Source: Tubiluchus corallicola (taxonomy: Eukaryota; Priapulida; Priapulimorpha; Priapulimorphida; Tubiluchidae). From it: 64,000 nt of DNA. The stretch covers positions 1 to 64,000 of the forward strand of contig JAQGDQ010000252.1 of the NCBI GenBank assembly GCA_030141605.1. The letters run 5' to 3'. Below the pieces are notes generated by a model, which saw nothing but the letters and a program-made list of their open reading frames with translations, did not search any database and was not told the DNA's origin. Shown in pieces: positions 21,975-34,800 of the stretch (position 1 is the stretch's first letter; each line of letters begins with the position of its first letter). The position numbers and the translations under genes were made by a program.

Positions 21975-23080
21975 ATAAGTAAAAGTGAATCAAATTAGTA
22001 ATATCTTATGCATTTTACAAGTAGCTGTAATAGCTAACTTAAGTTAATTTTCACCATTTATGGTAAGAAAGTAGTAGAATCTCATTTGTGTTAAATTTAA
22101 GATGCTGTTCGAGCAAAGTACATATATTGTTAACTATCCATATTTACATTTATGAAGTATTTTCCTCAACTCAAGAAGGTTTTGCCAATGCTCATGTTTG
22201 TGTCAGGTCTTTTTAACTGTAACAGTGAAATTAATGAAAGGACATCATATTATCATAATTAGCATGTAGCAGATTGTTAACAGCTGTTTAAGAACGAGTA
22301 ATCTGGATAGTAGTTAGTCATTGTTAAATATATTTGTTTTGTGTATTAACGTTGCAGTTGTGATTTTAAAATCTTTTTAGCATATTAATTATAAATTATT
22401 TACTTATCACTGTTTATGTAATAATTGTTCACTGATATGGGACCAGCATTTTACTTGGGTAATGGAATGCATAATTGTTGTTATGGAATAAAAACATCTA
22501 GAATCATTATAAAAATTTGGAATATAATTTTTTAATACTGTTTTGTCTTGTTTGAGAGCTTCTACAATTCTTGCATCACACTTAATTACCATCAATCCCG
22601 CATGAGTGACTAAAGCTGCCTAGATGTTGAGCAAAATTAATAATATTGAAAAAGTTCCGGTGTAACTGTCTTATCAACCACTTATAATATAAGTACTAAG
22701 TAGTCTGCTGAGTCACTGCTTTTATACTTCGTTCTAAATTCAGCAATCTAGTGCAATCAATGTAATCATTCTGTAATTACATATCTTAGCACATTGGCAC
22801 TACTGTTAGTTGTGTATGACTGAAGGTGAAAATCATCTAAAGTAAAATGTGACCACCAGCAAATGACCTCGTAACGGCTTTCTACCGGCTTCATATACAA
22901 ACATTGTACTTATCAGGCACCATTTTAGGTTCAAACTATTCAGATTTTTATTTAGAATTATGTTGTAAGTTCTGTTTGTGTCTCATCAATCAGCAGTTTC
23001 TCTCTGTTGAATGAATATATTAACTAATTCTTGATTATTCTAACCTTGTGCTAGGGACGTGCAAAATCATTGAATAACAA
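21975..23080. other. Intergenic, downstream of GALE
   Basis: AT-rich sequence without a supported gene. It may include the GALE 3' untranslated region up to about 22.5 kb. Confidence 0.5.
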
Positions 23081-23590
23081 AGGACAATAATTTATTCTAT
23101 GAAGGAATTCCTAAATCAGTAGATATTGTCAAGCCCTTAGTGTTTAGTGTGGGTGGCTCATGTATTTACGCACAGCCTGTAATCTTGACGACCAAAGGGA
23201 GAATCAAAGAGGCCAGTGTCGAACACATGATGTTACAATACATCTCGTAGGCCACTCACAAGTTCTCATTTTGAATGCAAATCAGCGATGTGTTCCTGAA
23301 TCATTTTAGCTTCTACTCTGTCCTTCCACATAGCTCCAGTGTGTTTGCTGGGGTTGAGGTCTAGTGGATTTCAAGGACATTCGATTTGATACATTTCCTC
23401 CGATCACAGTTCTCAAGACTGCACATTGCACAAGACATACCAAAGTTCCACACCAAATATAGAGGACCTAACAGATTTATTTGTTTAGCAGTACTTTGAT
23501 GTAACAATTTGTTCTGTGTTACTACTTGTTTTTTTCGTATTCCTGCCAGATAAGTTATTTTATTACACCCTGTAGTTCTTATAGCAAGTA
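23080..23590 (-). pseudogene. Tc1/mariner-like transposase C-terminal remnant
   Basis: On the minus strand around 23,390-23,270 the translation reads WNPLDLNPSKHTGAMWKDR followed by VEAKMIQEHIADLHSK. Further on come DTGLFDS and a final THT-like end. This is the typical DLNP...KD.VE...DTDLF...RAV...GGHT tail of this transposase class. Stops interrupt it. A perfect 9-bp hairpin (TGGGTAGAT/ATCTACCCA) follows at 23,689-23,709. Confidence 0.6.
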
Positions 23591-23892
23591 ATAAATTGAT
23601 AAAAAATAATATCTCTAAGTAAATTTTACGGAGAGTAGTGATATGGCAAATAAGATGTTTGTTAATTTAAAACAAAAGTAGCAAAGGATGGGTAGATTTT
23701 ATCTACCCATTAGCGTATTTCCGACTAATTGGTGTTTGAAAGGTAATGTTGTACCGTCGTGCGAGCCACGATAGTGGTAGTAGCTTGACGGTGCTTTTGA
23801 GTAGAAATTTTTCCGTTTGTTCATAGTTTAAAAATGGCAGCGCACACGTGTTTGAGAACTGTTTATAAATCCTTAGGTTGGTGTTACTAGCT

Positions 23893-25931
23893 CAGTGGTT
23901 CCCAACCTTTTGTTGACAGCGACCCCTTTCCAGAACCCTGCATCATATTGCGACCCCACGAAGAACATAATGTTATACTATTACACATCATTATCATTCG
24001 CATTTATTAATTGAGTGATTGTTGCGTTAATTCATTCATGTGATGGTTGTACCTGTTTCTCAGCGACCAGTATTGCAATGCCTTGCAGTATTTATAAGCT
24101 CAACTGTGAAGCTAATGCCAAAACTAACACACCTATTGGATTTACTAAAAGTATTAAATTAACTGAAGATGTAAGGTAGGGCATCCCAATAGAACCAACA
24201 CTATGTGAATAACTATGAACGATATAATAGATATACAGTATCATCCAGTGACAATGTTTGGCCCTGATTTAGAAATTGGCACCCTGTTATACGTGGATGA
24301 CGTGTTATGAGTAGGGACTGCAGAAACAGTGATTAAAGTAGCAGAGAATTTTAGCGAGATAGAAACTCAAAAAATGATGACCTTCAACCAAAAAACCAAA
24401 ATAAATGGCAACTGATATGACAAAAAAGAGAAACAGTAAAGAAGTAATATTGAATGTAAAAAATGGCCAAATTAAACAAACTCATGAATTGGTTTAGTAG
24501 CAAAAATAATTATCAGCTTATGTTTGAAAAAAGAAAAGATAAAATGAATTATGATTTTAGAAATAGTGAACATTAGTAATGAATCTAAAATTGGAACTAC
24601 TGTTACAGCTGTTCGGCTAATGTTGTAGGTAAACACAGTAATACCATCAGTAATCAATAATGCTGAGACTTGGACCGATCTCACCACATCAGAATTAGAT
24701 AAATTGGAAGCATTCAAAAAGAAGCACTAGCAAAAATTTTATGTCAAAAAGATAGTGCGCCATATTGGGACATGTTGAATTATGAATTTATCCCACAGCA
24801 AATCATACGTCTTAACATACATACAAGTTGTTTTGACATTATAAAATAAAATGAACAAGAATAAAATAACAACAAAAATGAAATGAAATGTTAAGTGAAA
24901 CAAAAACATGGCCAATGATTTGTAGGGTAGACTATAAAAAATTAATGTATTATCATCTGTTAACGAACTCAAATGATGAAAGAATGGCAAAACAAGTTCT
25001 AAAAGTGTAAATAAATAATATCTTCAATAAATGTTGGTATTCAGAAATTAAACACATTGTGAATATAATATTGATATAAATACAGTGGATATAAATGTAA
25101 TAACCAAATCTAGATGGAAAAGTATGTAAAGAATGAAGTTCATTTATTCATAGAAAGGAACTTAAAACTAAAATATAAACTATGAGAAAATTGAGATTTT
25201 TAAAAAACAGAACTTTCCGAAGACAAATGTATGTCGAAAAATGTAGGTTAGATGGATGGAATGAAACATATTATGTCAATTAGACTTAATACGATAGATG
25301 TTAAAGCAAATTTTAAAAACCTGTAAATAAAGGGGATCTGAAATGTTCTTTATGCCAGGTAGCAGAGGATACTTCTGAGCATCTTTTTGAATGTAAAGCT
25401 GTGTATATCAACAAGTTGGGCTTGGCTGCGCAAGATATAAGTGAACGGAACATAGATAAATTACAACTGACTAGGATGTATGTTACCGAGCTGTTGAAAC
25501 TAAAAATTAATAATTAAAGACGAGTGAACAGTAAAGGCAAGTTGAAGTAAACAGTATTTGGTGTGATTTGTAAAACAAGTTGATCATGTTGTTGATCTCG
25601 CAAACAGACACTTTTGACACTTTTTATTGATGTCTGTTTGCTCGCCACTGGTGGTGAAGAGGATCAAGAGTATCCATGTTAATGCAATAGGTATCTAAGG
25701 AGACCCATCGTAAAATAAATAGCAACACGCTGGAACACCCAGCAACATTTCCTGGAAAATCAAGCACCGGTATATTGCATTTAAAGTGGGAAAACCCTGT
25801 CACTTTCCAGAACAAAATATGTAATGAAAAATTGAGGAAACAAGACCTACTTGCATACTTTTCATGAAAAGAGCATTTTTTAAAAATAGTTTTCGACTAC
25901 CCCGCGACCCCAAGGTTGGGAACCCATGTAG
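23893..25931 (+). mobile_element. hAT-like element, 2.04 kb, exact 8-bp target duplication
   Basis: The left end CAGTGGTTCCCAACC is mirrored by GGTTGGGAACCCATGTAG on the right, and both subterminal regions repeat GCGACCCC. The element is flanked on both sides by TACTAGCT (23,885-23,892 and 25,932-25,939), the 8-bp duplication typical of hAT transposons. No hAT transposase is visible. Most of the interior is a decayed LINE, and a further perfect 11-bp hairpin (GCAAACAGACA) sits at 25,600-25,641. Confidence 0.82.
24250..25520 (+). pseudogene. Decayed LINE inside the hAT-like element
   Basis: Sense-strand translation in broken frames gives LLYVDDVL near 24,285 (the RT catalytic YVDD box). Next come WTDLTTSELDKLEAFKKK near 24,670-24,725, LRFLKNRTFRRQMYVEKCRL near 25,190-25,245, and a C-terminal zinc-finger-like KCSLCQVAEDTSEHLFEC near 25,340-25,395. 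The final LLKLKINN precedes a stop near 25,517. Many stops and small deletions are present. The order matches RT core, connection region and C-terminal CCHC finger of a non-LTR retrotransposon. Confidence 0.82.
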
Positions 25932-25939
25932 TACTAGCT

Positions 25940-28462
25940 TGTTTTACAATTTAAACCGTTTAAATTTTAAGTAGTTTGTCTTGTAATGCTAGCTAATTTT
26001 GTGCGTTTTAAAGATGTAAGCTCTGGTTTTTTATGGTCATTTGATCATTTACACGCCCCCTTCTATTAAAAAACTTAATCCATTGTTGGCAACTGAGTTT
26101 TTTTCATTTATTTTGGAGTTTTTTAATCTAGAAAGGTGGGAGAGCTAGATTGGTGCTTCTTCAACTTCAAAAACCTCTTCATTCCAAACTCTAAATGTCA
26201 TATTGTATATTGTATCCTTCTGATATAGTTGTATAGTTTAACTGAATAGAAACCATGATCAGATGATTAAAATATGCGCATAATTATTAAGCAAAATTGC
26301 ATGGTGATATTTACAATGAGATGATTAAGCAGATTAATTAGATTAGTGTAAAAATAGTTTTTGCCCATTACATACTTATAATAAATGACCTAGCAATGTT
26401 TTAGTAAGGTAAAATTAGTATTTGATGTGATAAATGTATTTGCTCGAAACATCATAAATTAAGCTTAAGCATTTACAGTGTTTCATGATATAACAATTAT
26501 AGATTATACCTAGTTATGTGGGCCTCAGGATATCCTAAGTAAGAAGCCTCCTGGAGATAATATAGGGCTTGGTGGGCTACTGTCTCAACCTAATACAGAT
26601 TGGACACAAGTTAAGTAGACTTCAGAAGAAGCCTATTAGAAACAAAATACAGTCGAACCTCGTTATAGCCCCCCCCCCGATTATAATGCCAACTGTTGCC
26701 CTGCCCTGAAAAACAGCCATTGTGTTGTAAAAACAATGACCTCTGAACAGAAAAACGATTATGATGTACAATAATTTGAGCAAGGAACATGCATTTTAAG
26801 AGTGCAAGAGTTGTGTAGCTAAGCTTCAGTACTGAACTAATGTGAATTTAACGGCTGTAAAAGCTGTTTGACTCAAGGTCAAGTTATTTGCGGCAGCTAT
26901 TAGTCTTAATTAATTATTATGGTACATTGGAAGTGTGGGTGGGCTGTGTGGCTGCATATTTCTCTTATCGGGAGGATTTCACAAGATTGCTAATCCACAA
27001 TGTGTTACCTAAGAGTTTTGCAACGGCCCATCGTAGAACTACAACTGTTCATTAATAAATCTGTTGCTGCTGTAGATCGAAGCAGACAGAGTAAACATTC
27101 TGCCTCGAGGTATGACGTACTGGCACATTTCTCGACAAAACACCTTTATGTTAGTCACTATGTCTACTCTCATGATATTTTCAGCAGCATACTCGAAAAC
27201 CACATCTCTGTCACTTTTAAGCTTATCTTCATGCTGATGAACTAGGCTTCACTTCCATGTCATTTCTTATTATTTGAATTATCATGCATACTGAAAACTA
27301 GTGGTATTTACGGGGAGTTCTCATTCAGAACAACTTATCAAAGAGACTAGAAGAAAACTGCGAAGGCTTGGAGAAATGCTGTAAACCCTCCCAGCAATTT
27401 TTGAGGTTCTTGAAGATTTTTTCAACCAAGATTCAAGAAATTTTCATTTAAGTCAGGGCGTCACAGCATCTGTAGCCCAGGGGCCAATAAAATTGAAATC
27501 CGACCCCGATAATTAATTCATATAGGTCTGATGGTAATTATTTGAAATTTTATTGATGTAATTACTGTGTTAATAAGTCAAGTTTTTATTATTCCAGAAA
27601 AAGAATGATATGTTGCACTTCATAATTTTACAATTGTATACTCAATGTTGCATCTTGCAGTTTAATCACTACAATGATAATATGTACATAACTTAGGATA
27701 GAGAACATTTAGATAAGTGTATATATTATCAAAAACACACATTTATATAATTCTGCAGTGTGCACCTAGTTGTACCACAAAAATTAGCTCAATTCTTGAG
27801 ACTCCAAAGATCTGTTCATGTTTGACATCTAGATATAAAAGGATTTAGGCATGGAAGGACGTAGTATTTACTTTGCATTATGGCAACCTTGTGTATAGTC
27901 TTGCCTCTGGATAAAGTCCGATTTTGGGACTGACAAACTAAACCTCTTTCACTTTTTAGTATAGTCACTTAAGATAAAAAATGGGCAGACTCCCTGCAAA
28001 TAAAGTGAATTCATAATACAGATAATTTCTATAAGCGTCCTCTGGCAGGATTTGTAAAAATTGCCGCAAAATGATAGTTCAGCAGAATGGTGAAAGATTA
28101 CACGCTTCATTTTCAAAGCTTGAAATTTTGTAGAATGTTGGAATCCATTAAAGTAATTACATTTAAATGTTTATGGATCCAATCGAGAATCATCCAATAT
28201 GGCCACTGTTTTCGAGATGACTGAAAAATATGTCTGCTGTTAGCTTACGAACCCATATCTTAGCCATTAGAGCAGGAAAGATGATGATTTTGATGTCTAA
28301 ATATAGGTTTTCAAAGTCAACGATCTGGTATCTGGTACTTAAAAGTTCCTATAATATGATCCCAGTTAGGATTTCAAGGTGGTTGCCAAGATAACCATAC
28401 TGCTACTGGCTGTATTGGAGCAATCAAATTGATAAGCCAAAAAGTTTAGGTACTTCCACTTA
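25940..28462. other. Intergenic repeat-rich stretch
   Basis: No gene is supported. At 26,650 a CAGTCGAACCTCGTTATAG border looks like one end of a pogo/Tigger-type transposon, and the other end was not found. 26,584-26,641 matches the unit at 20,076-20,138. A poly-C run of about ten bases lies near 26,669. A single open frame at 27,000-27,245 resembles no protein I know. Confidence 0.5.
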
Positions 28463-28729
28463 CAGGGCTAGATTTACCTACTTTTTGGCAACCAAATTAA
28501 TAGAAATGTTAGCACAGGGGCCCTCATACTCCGGGACCTATTCTTATTTTATTCTTATATTACAGGGGCCTTTATGGTTTTGAATATATTATATAATGAA
28601 ATACCCAGTGTACATTTGAACAAAATTATACACTGGTATGTTGGGCGACAAATTAGTTTCAATGGGCTCCTAGATACCCGTGGGCACTAGGGCAATGGCC
28701 TACTGTGGCTATTGGTAAATCTGGCCCTG
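28463..28729. mobile_element. hAT-type MITE, 267 bp
   Basis: Terminal inverted repeats CAGGGCTAGATTTACC (left) and CAGGGCCAGATTTACC (right, inverted) differ at one base. Flanks TCCACTTA (28,455-28,462) and TCTACTTA (28,730-28,737) form an 8-bp target duplication with one mismatch. It is too short to encode a transposase. Confidence 0.8.
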
Positions 28730-29085
28730 TCTACTTAGCTAGGAAAGTAAACAAGAAAACAATGGTAATTGTTCATCTGTTAAAAAGCCAGAGTTTCTTT
28801 TCACCAATGGGGAAATGATGAGGATGAAGTACCTTAAAACGTGCGAAAACTCATAGTATAGTTCACATTACTTCACTGATTGGGTCCTTTAGATCTGTTA
28901 TAATTACAGCTGCTTACATGTAATGAAGATATTAATTCATGATTATCGTTCATGATATTCATGATATAGTTCAAAATTATTTATTCTATATTTGTTCTTG
29001 CTTCTGTGCTCTAATGTCACTATGAACATATGAACCAAATAGTTGTTTCTCGAAAATTAAGAATTAAGATACATCTGTTTATTCA

Positions 29086-31124
29086 ATGTCATGTGAGTAA
29101 AATTTGTAGTCTACATATTACTATTGTATTTTAATAAAATTGTGATTTGCTAATTTTAAAAATGATATCAACTTCTTGCAGATTTATCAAAGTGTACACT
29201 ATGCAGACATCTTCATGGAACACATTTAGCATTTGGAGGCAGAAAATGGAGAGTAGAGTAAGACCTGGACTATTGTTTCTACATATATAGGGCTGCATAT
29301 ATAGTACAAAATCTATGTCGATGGAAGTCACTCAATCTGACATGAATTGGCAAATACTCTCTTTTAATTTCTTTAGTTTCACATTCACAGATGCACTGAA
29401 CATTATGGAGCTGAAAGTATTAGATTTTAATGGTATCTATCTACTTTACAGGCATGGTCTTCCAGAAAAAGGATTAGATGCAGAATATGGACCCTTTGTA
29501 GACAAGCCTGACTGGTCATATGCGGGTTTGTGAATTCTTGTGCAAATTATGCTTGGAGTTAATTTTGTTCATTTATAGGGTTTAATGAATTTGTAATATT
29601 ATCTATTATTATGTGAACTTACGTCAAGACTTCGAGGTTCATAGTAAAATTTGTTGAACTACGTCAAACTTGAGATTTCCTTTGTTGCCGCCTGACCTTG
29701 ACGTTCTGAGTGACACTTCTTGACATATAGAATTTTTCAACCATTTCTTTTATGTTGCAAACAATTAAATATTTACCAAGCCATTCTGCCATTCTAGCTG
29801 GGGTAATTCATGTTAGTATTGTTACAATTTCTTAACTGAAATAGATTCTCTTCTAGTTCTAGATATTATTTTAAGTTTTACAAAACCTGAACTAAATGCC
29901 AGTTTCTTTATTTAATGCAGATGGCAGACCAGCACCTCCTACAGTTGGAATGCTTAGACGAAAAGCAAAGAACACAGAATTAGCTGTAAGTGCAACTTTT
30001 CAATTTCAACTTTCTGAAGGAAAACCGGACCCAATCTTAAACTATAGCTCTAAGCTATCTCCCCTACAAAGTATTGAAAGGGACACTTGAAAGAGAATAT
30101 TTTTTAAAGCACCTAATTTCGCATTCGTGCTGCTAGTTCTTTGACGTTACGAGCATTTTGCCATACTCTAGTTAGATAGGCACTAGCATCTACATGCTTG
30201 GAAGTGTGTTGCACAAAAAACAGGCAGTGTACCTCTCATAGTTCAGCTGTAATGTAACGTACATGTTCGAGAATTCATGCTTAAGCACAGTGGTAAACTT
30301 GAAATTTATGTCTTTAAACTTAAATTTTGCAAAGTTTTTGCGCTTCACACTGAGTGTTGTACACTTAGCATTGTACTTGAATTTTCGCTTTCCCAAAGAC
30401 GTGCAGTTGCTCATGGAATGTTTGTGCTGTTGAAAATTATGTTCATTTGTGATGTCATTACTAGCTGGGCTCGCTCGCCTTTAATTACGTTTTTAATTTA
30501 TTTTTTAATTAACAGAAACATTTTGGCATTATTATAGGTGTTAAAAAATAAAAACATTTTACCATTCTTCAAAATGGGGGTAGGATATGAAAAATCATCC
30601 TGTTTTCCTTTAATGAATAAAATGTGCTACCAAGACAGGTGGTGTAGTGCACTGTATTCTCATCTTCAAAATCAAAACTAGAACGCAGCAGCCAATTGAG
30701 TAAACTCTGTTTTTGTTTTGCATTTACTTGATTGATTGAAAAATACCGTTAGTATCCAAAGCTACTTCTTGTGCAAGTAACAGAATAAAGCATTATCTTC
30801 ACCATATTATTACATACTACTTCAGCAGAATAATGAAACACTTCCGCAAGTTCTGCTTCTGTTCCTAATTGTTCATAACCCTGTTACCTTATTCATTTAT
30901 TTATAGTTGTGCATAAATGCAAATGTGCAAGAACTACTAGCAGAGCTAGAAATGAAAATGATTTAATTTTGATTCAGAGAAAAACTGTAGAATATCTTAG
31001 CGATCTCAAAAGAGCAAAATCCCTACATGAAGAGAAAGTCCGCCAACATCATGGTAAAATAAAAGAAAAAGAAGCTGCGAGATTAAAGCCAAAGGGCAAA
31101 TTGTTATCTAAAGAAAAACAATAA
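29086..31124 (+). CDS. MRPL52: Mitochondrial ribosomal protein mL52 (5 coding exons)
   Basis: A component of the large subunit of the mitochondrial ribosome. Exons: 29086-29092, 29182-29257, 29452-29525, 29921-29985, 30978-31124. The joined frame gives 122 aa, against 123 in human. Diagnostic blocks are [40 protein letters not shown] and a basic helical C-terminus ending RLKPKGKLLSKEKQ. The N-terminus is rich in Cys, His, Lys and Arg without acids, as for a matrix-targeting presequence. The first coding exon is only 7 nt (ATGTCAT before a strong GTGAGT donor). It is the least certain part, chosen because it supplies an ATG in the required phase. The last exon starts at 30,978, not at the AG at 30,905-30,906, which would hit a stop after about 19 codons. 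Confidence 0.9.
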
Positions 31125-31412
31125 GATTACACCAATCGTTTTATTGTAATATATTCAAATGCGATTTGTTATCAATTTACATTTACATTAGTTTTCAATA
31201 ATAACACACTTTGCCAACAATTATGATTTAAAAGCCTTCATCGTAACTGTTCCATTATGTGTTCTATTAAATGTCTCATGTTAAATTAAGCAAATTTATT
31301 AATGCAAAATTTTCTATTGTACATATTAATCTAGTAAATGTTGCTGTAGTATGTACAGTATTAATCTAGTACCAATTAGTTGATGTAAACTGCAAGTAAA
31401 ATATTTGTATAT

Positions 31413-31418
31413 AATAAA
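31413..31418 (+). terminator. MRPL52 polyadenylation signal
   Basis: AATAAA lies 289 bases after the MRPL52 stop and is followed by a TTGTTGTTGTT tract, a typical downstream GU-rich element. The gene converges with the carboxypeptidase gene, whose stop lies at 31,871 on the other strand. Confidence 0.6.
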
Positions 31419-31870
31419 ATTGTTGTTGTTTCCGATTCCAAGTTCAATTTTAGATGCTTTTCTTTATAAAAGTGTAATGCACTAATTTTCAGCAACACTC
31501 ATTGCAGCTTAAAATAAATATAATTGAATGACATTATGCAATAATCAAAACCATATCACAGAATGTTTTAATTAATAAAAATAAATATAACAATACGTAC
31601 GCTGACTTGCAGGTGTTTTATGTGTTATATAGATTTAAGCCTTATATAGAGTTGTGCATGTAATCGAGTGTCCTTACAATTATAAAAATAAGTAATGTTA
31701 AAACAGAATTCAAAAGTATGCAGCCGTGTATAGATATCTAAATTACTAGCAATAATGTAAAAAGATCAAATATAGTTTAAAATAAATCTAAGCACCTTAA
31801 TGTAATTAGCTTTCTGTGGAAATTCATTGATGCCATTCGGACAGAAATCACATATGCGCTTCATTTACTT

Positions 31871-34800
31871 TCAATACTCTCCATTAAATAACCACCGTGA
31901 AATCATTTTCAGTGACGGTCCCGGTTTAAACTGTGGTACCATATGACCAGCTCCCTGTAAACATATTTAGAAACAGCTGGAAGTTTGTGATTCATTGTTC
32001 TTTTTCATAGCAACATCTATAACTTTTGCTTGGTTAATCGCTTATTAAGAACAATTATTGTTTAACTAATATCAGCATTAGGTTGAGAAACCTAAACATT
32101 CCATCTACATTGTAGTAATGTAGTTCAGGGAAAATTAAGTCTTAATTTTATTTATTAACAAAACCTATTTCTTTTTTACGCTATCATTTATGACAACTCT
32201 ACAAACAGTTTGTACTGACCATATTCAAGTAGGAACTGTTATATTCCAAAAATAAATTTGTTATCAATCATCTCTAAATTTAGTTATTTGGTTATTTCGT
32301 ATGAAAGCAAAGCAAAACTTTAACTGCATGGTCGTTCATACCTATTTGTATTACGCAAACGTACAACGTACGACAAAATCAGACCAACGTACAAACTCGC
32401 AAAAAAGTAATTCACAACAAATTACATAAGCACTAGGAGATGAAATTTAATGTAATCTAAAGCAACCTTAAATGCGTGTTTGTGCCTTAATGCAAAACAA
32501 AACACGCTGTTAATCAGGATAATCGCTCAACAGTGATAGAAGACGGCTTAAAGAGGCTAACATATTACACAAACTGCAGCTACAATAACACAATATCAAA
32601 TTGCTAAATGCTGTCAGTAAGATAGCCCTATTCTAGGATAATCAAAAGGAGATGAACAGACACTGTAATGTCAAGCGTTAAACAACTGCTAGGCATTCAT
32701 CTGCCATTAGACAATTATGGTATATAACTTCCTTTGTAATACATAACTTGTGCAATATCCTTACCTTTACAGTTACAAAATCCAGGCCTTCGAAACGCTT
32801 TACAAAACCAGCCACTTGGCTGTTAAACCTCCATTCTGCTCGATCTTTTCTCACCTAAAAATACCACGTATGAATCTGAAATACTGTAAATGCTACTAAA
32901 GCAATATTACGATGGTAGCGCAGAAAGCAAAAATCACAGCTACGAACTAGATAAATTATTATTTAGGTTGAAACAACTTAGTAGATGTTAATGACCGATG
33001 TCACTTTGCTTGCTGTATGCTGAAAAGAAACAGCAACTTAGGTGTGCGACACCTTGAACGAACCTGCTGCACCAAACCTCACCTGTTGCTTCAGGGATTC
33101 CACAAACCACTGATCTCCAAGGAAGTTACATGCCATGTCTGTGTCACCGTTGTAAACTAGACCACGTATTTTGGGCAGGAGTGTACGGTACTGCTCACGC
33201 ATAGTTGTGTAAAGAACCTTATACTTTGAGCCCACTTCTGAACTGCAGCAAATAAGTATTTACTGTATTAGAATTGGGAGTGTACTCTACTGAATTAGGA
33301 ATTCCACTGAACTAAAGGAATCGACTATTGATTAGTATATCTGCTTTAAAGTGTCCTGGCACCTATATGCAGATGCTATTTAATGAACACACTAGCCACT
33401 ACCTGCGCATAGTGAACAAATGATATTTATACATTGCACGATAAAATTTTCTATACGACAGTCTATTTTTCAGGCAGTTTTAAATGAAATTAAAAAATTG
33501 CAAGTATGTAACTGTGTACCATTCTTGGGTTTTTACCAAAGAATGATAATCAATTTCTGGTTCAATTGTCATTTTTGCGGCCAACTCATGTCTATTTCCT
33601 GACGTCACAGTATAATTATATTGCTCCTCTTCCAAAAAAACAAAAGACATTGCACAAGTGAAGTTGCGGCTAAAAATATTGCAGCAAGAGTGTTATTGCC
33701 AGGTTTTTACTACTTGCAGAAAAAAGATTGTAAATTTTCCATTTTGTACGAGATATGAGAAACTTGTTACTACTTAAGAATGACAAGATGGTTGCAATTA
33801 CTGTTCACAAAATTAAAATTATTTTTTTCCGACAATTTATAGTCCATCCCAGATTTTTCAGTAACGCTTTCTGTGGTGCTATTAATCTTGTCTGGTATTT
33901 CAGTAAATTTCGTAACAGTTGTACATTTTTGGATCATGCGGAACTAATCTCACATGAAACTTTAAAAAAACGCATTTTGTTAACAATGGCACAGTTTTGG
34001 ACATTGCGGAATTATATTAAAGTTTGACATGTGCAAATTAAATTAAAAGCAATGAAAGAAAGTGATAAGATATAATCAGGGGCATATCAAGACATTATGA
34101 CACCCTAAGCTGATAGTACTGCCCATTTCTAATATGGATTTATGTTTTTTATATATGAAGAGCAATACAATTATATGTAGCGTATTAGTAGCATGCTATT
34201 ACCTAATATCTATATGGTTATTATTAATGACATTTGTGTAGTGCTTATATCTAATTAGGCCTTTTTATGACTTTTTTTCATATACTGCATGAAATGCAAT
34301 GCACAAGTACTTGTGGTGTGTTAGTGTTAATCACACATATATTTGCATAGTGCTTATATATAATTAGCAATTCAATTTTTTGTGGTGTAGTACCTGTTAT
34401 GGAATAATTTTGCTTGTTTGTTATATTTATATATGGCACTCAGGAGTTACTACTTGCTGGTGGTGTGTTATATTATACATGCTCTATATGAATATGAAAG
34501 GATACTCATTTTTGAGGATAATAAGAATTTTCCGACACTGGGTCCCTAAAATTCAAAATTTCCGCCTAGACTACAGCCTAGTTAACCTATTGGTGAATAT
34601 GCTCCTGGCCTTCAAATATGTCGAACTCTAAACATATACGTGTGTGTGTGTGTGCATGCGTGCGCGCTCATCGACATGTCGCTGTACCGTTTTTTAATTC
34701 AGTTTTTGTGCAGATACACCATTTTTTCCTAAAAGGACATTGTAGTGAATCAATTTTTAAGATTTTGCACTGCAATTTCACTCCAAAAGATCAAGCAAAA

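Noticed and set aside
29315-29533. Possible MRPL52 start within this open frame
   Set aside because: The upstream half is intron. The conserved GGRKWR block lies in the exon at 29,182-29,257, which joins in phase to 29,452.
30909-30977. Coding sequence at the start of the 71-codon frame
   Set aside because: Family alignment requires LARK from exon 4 to join at 30,978. The preceding residues do not fit MRPL52.
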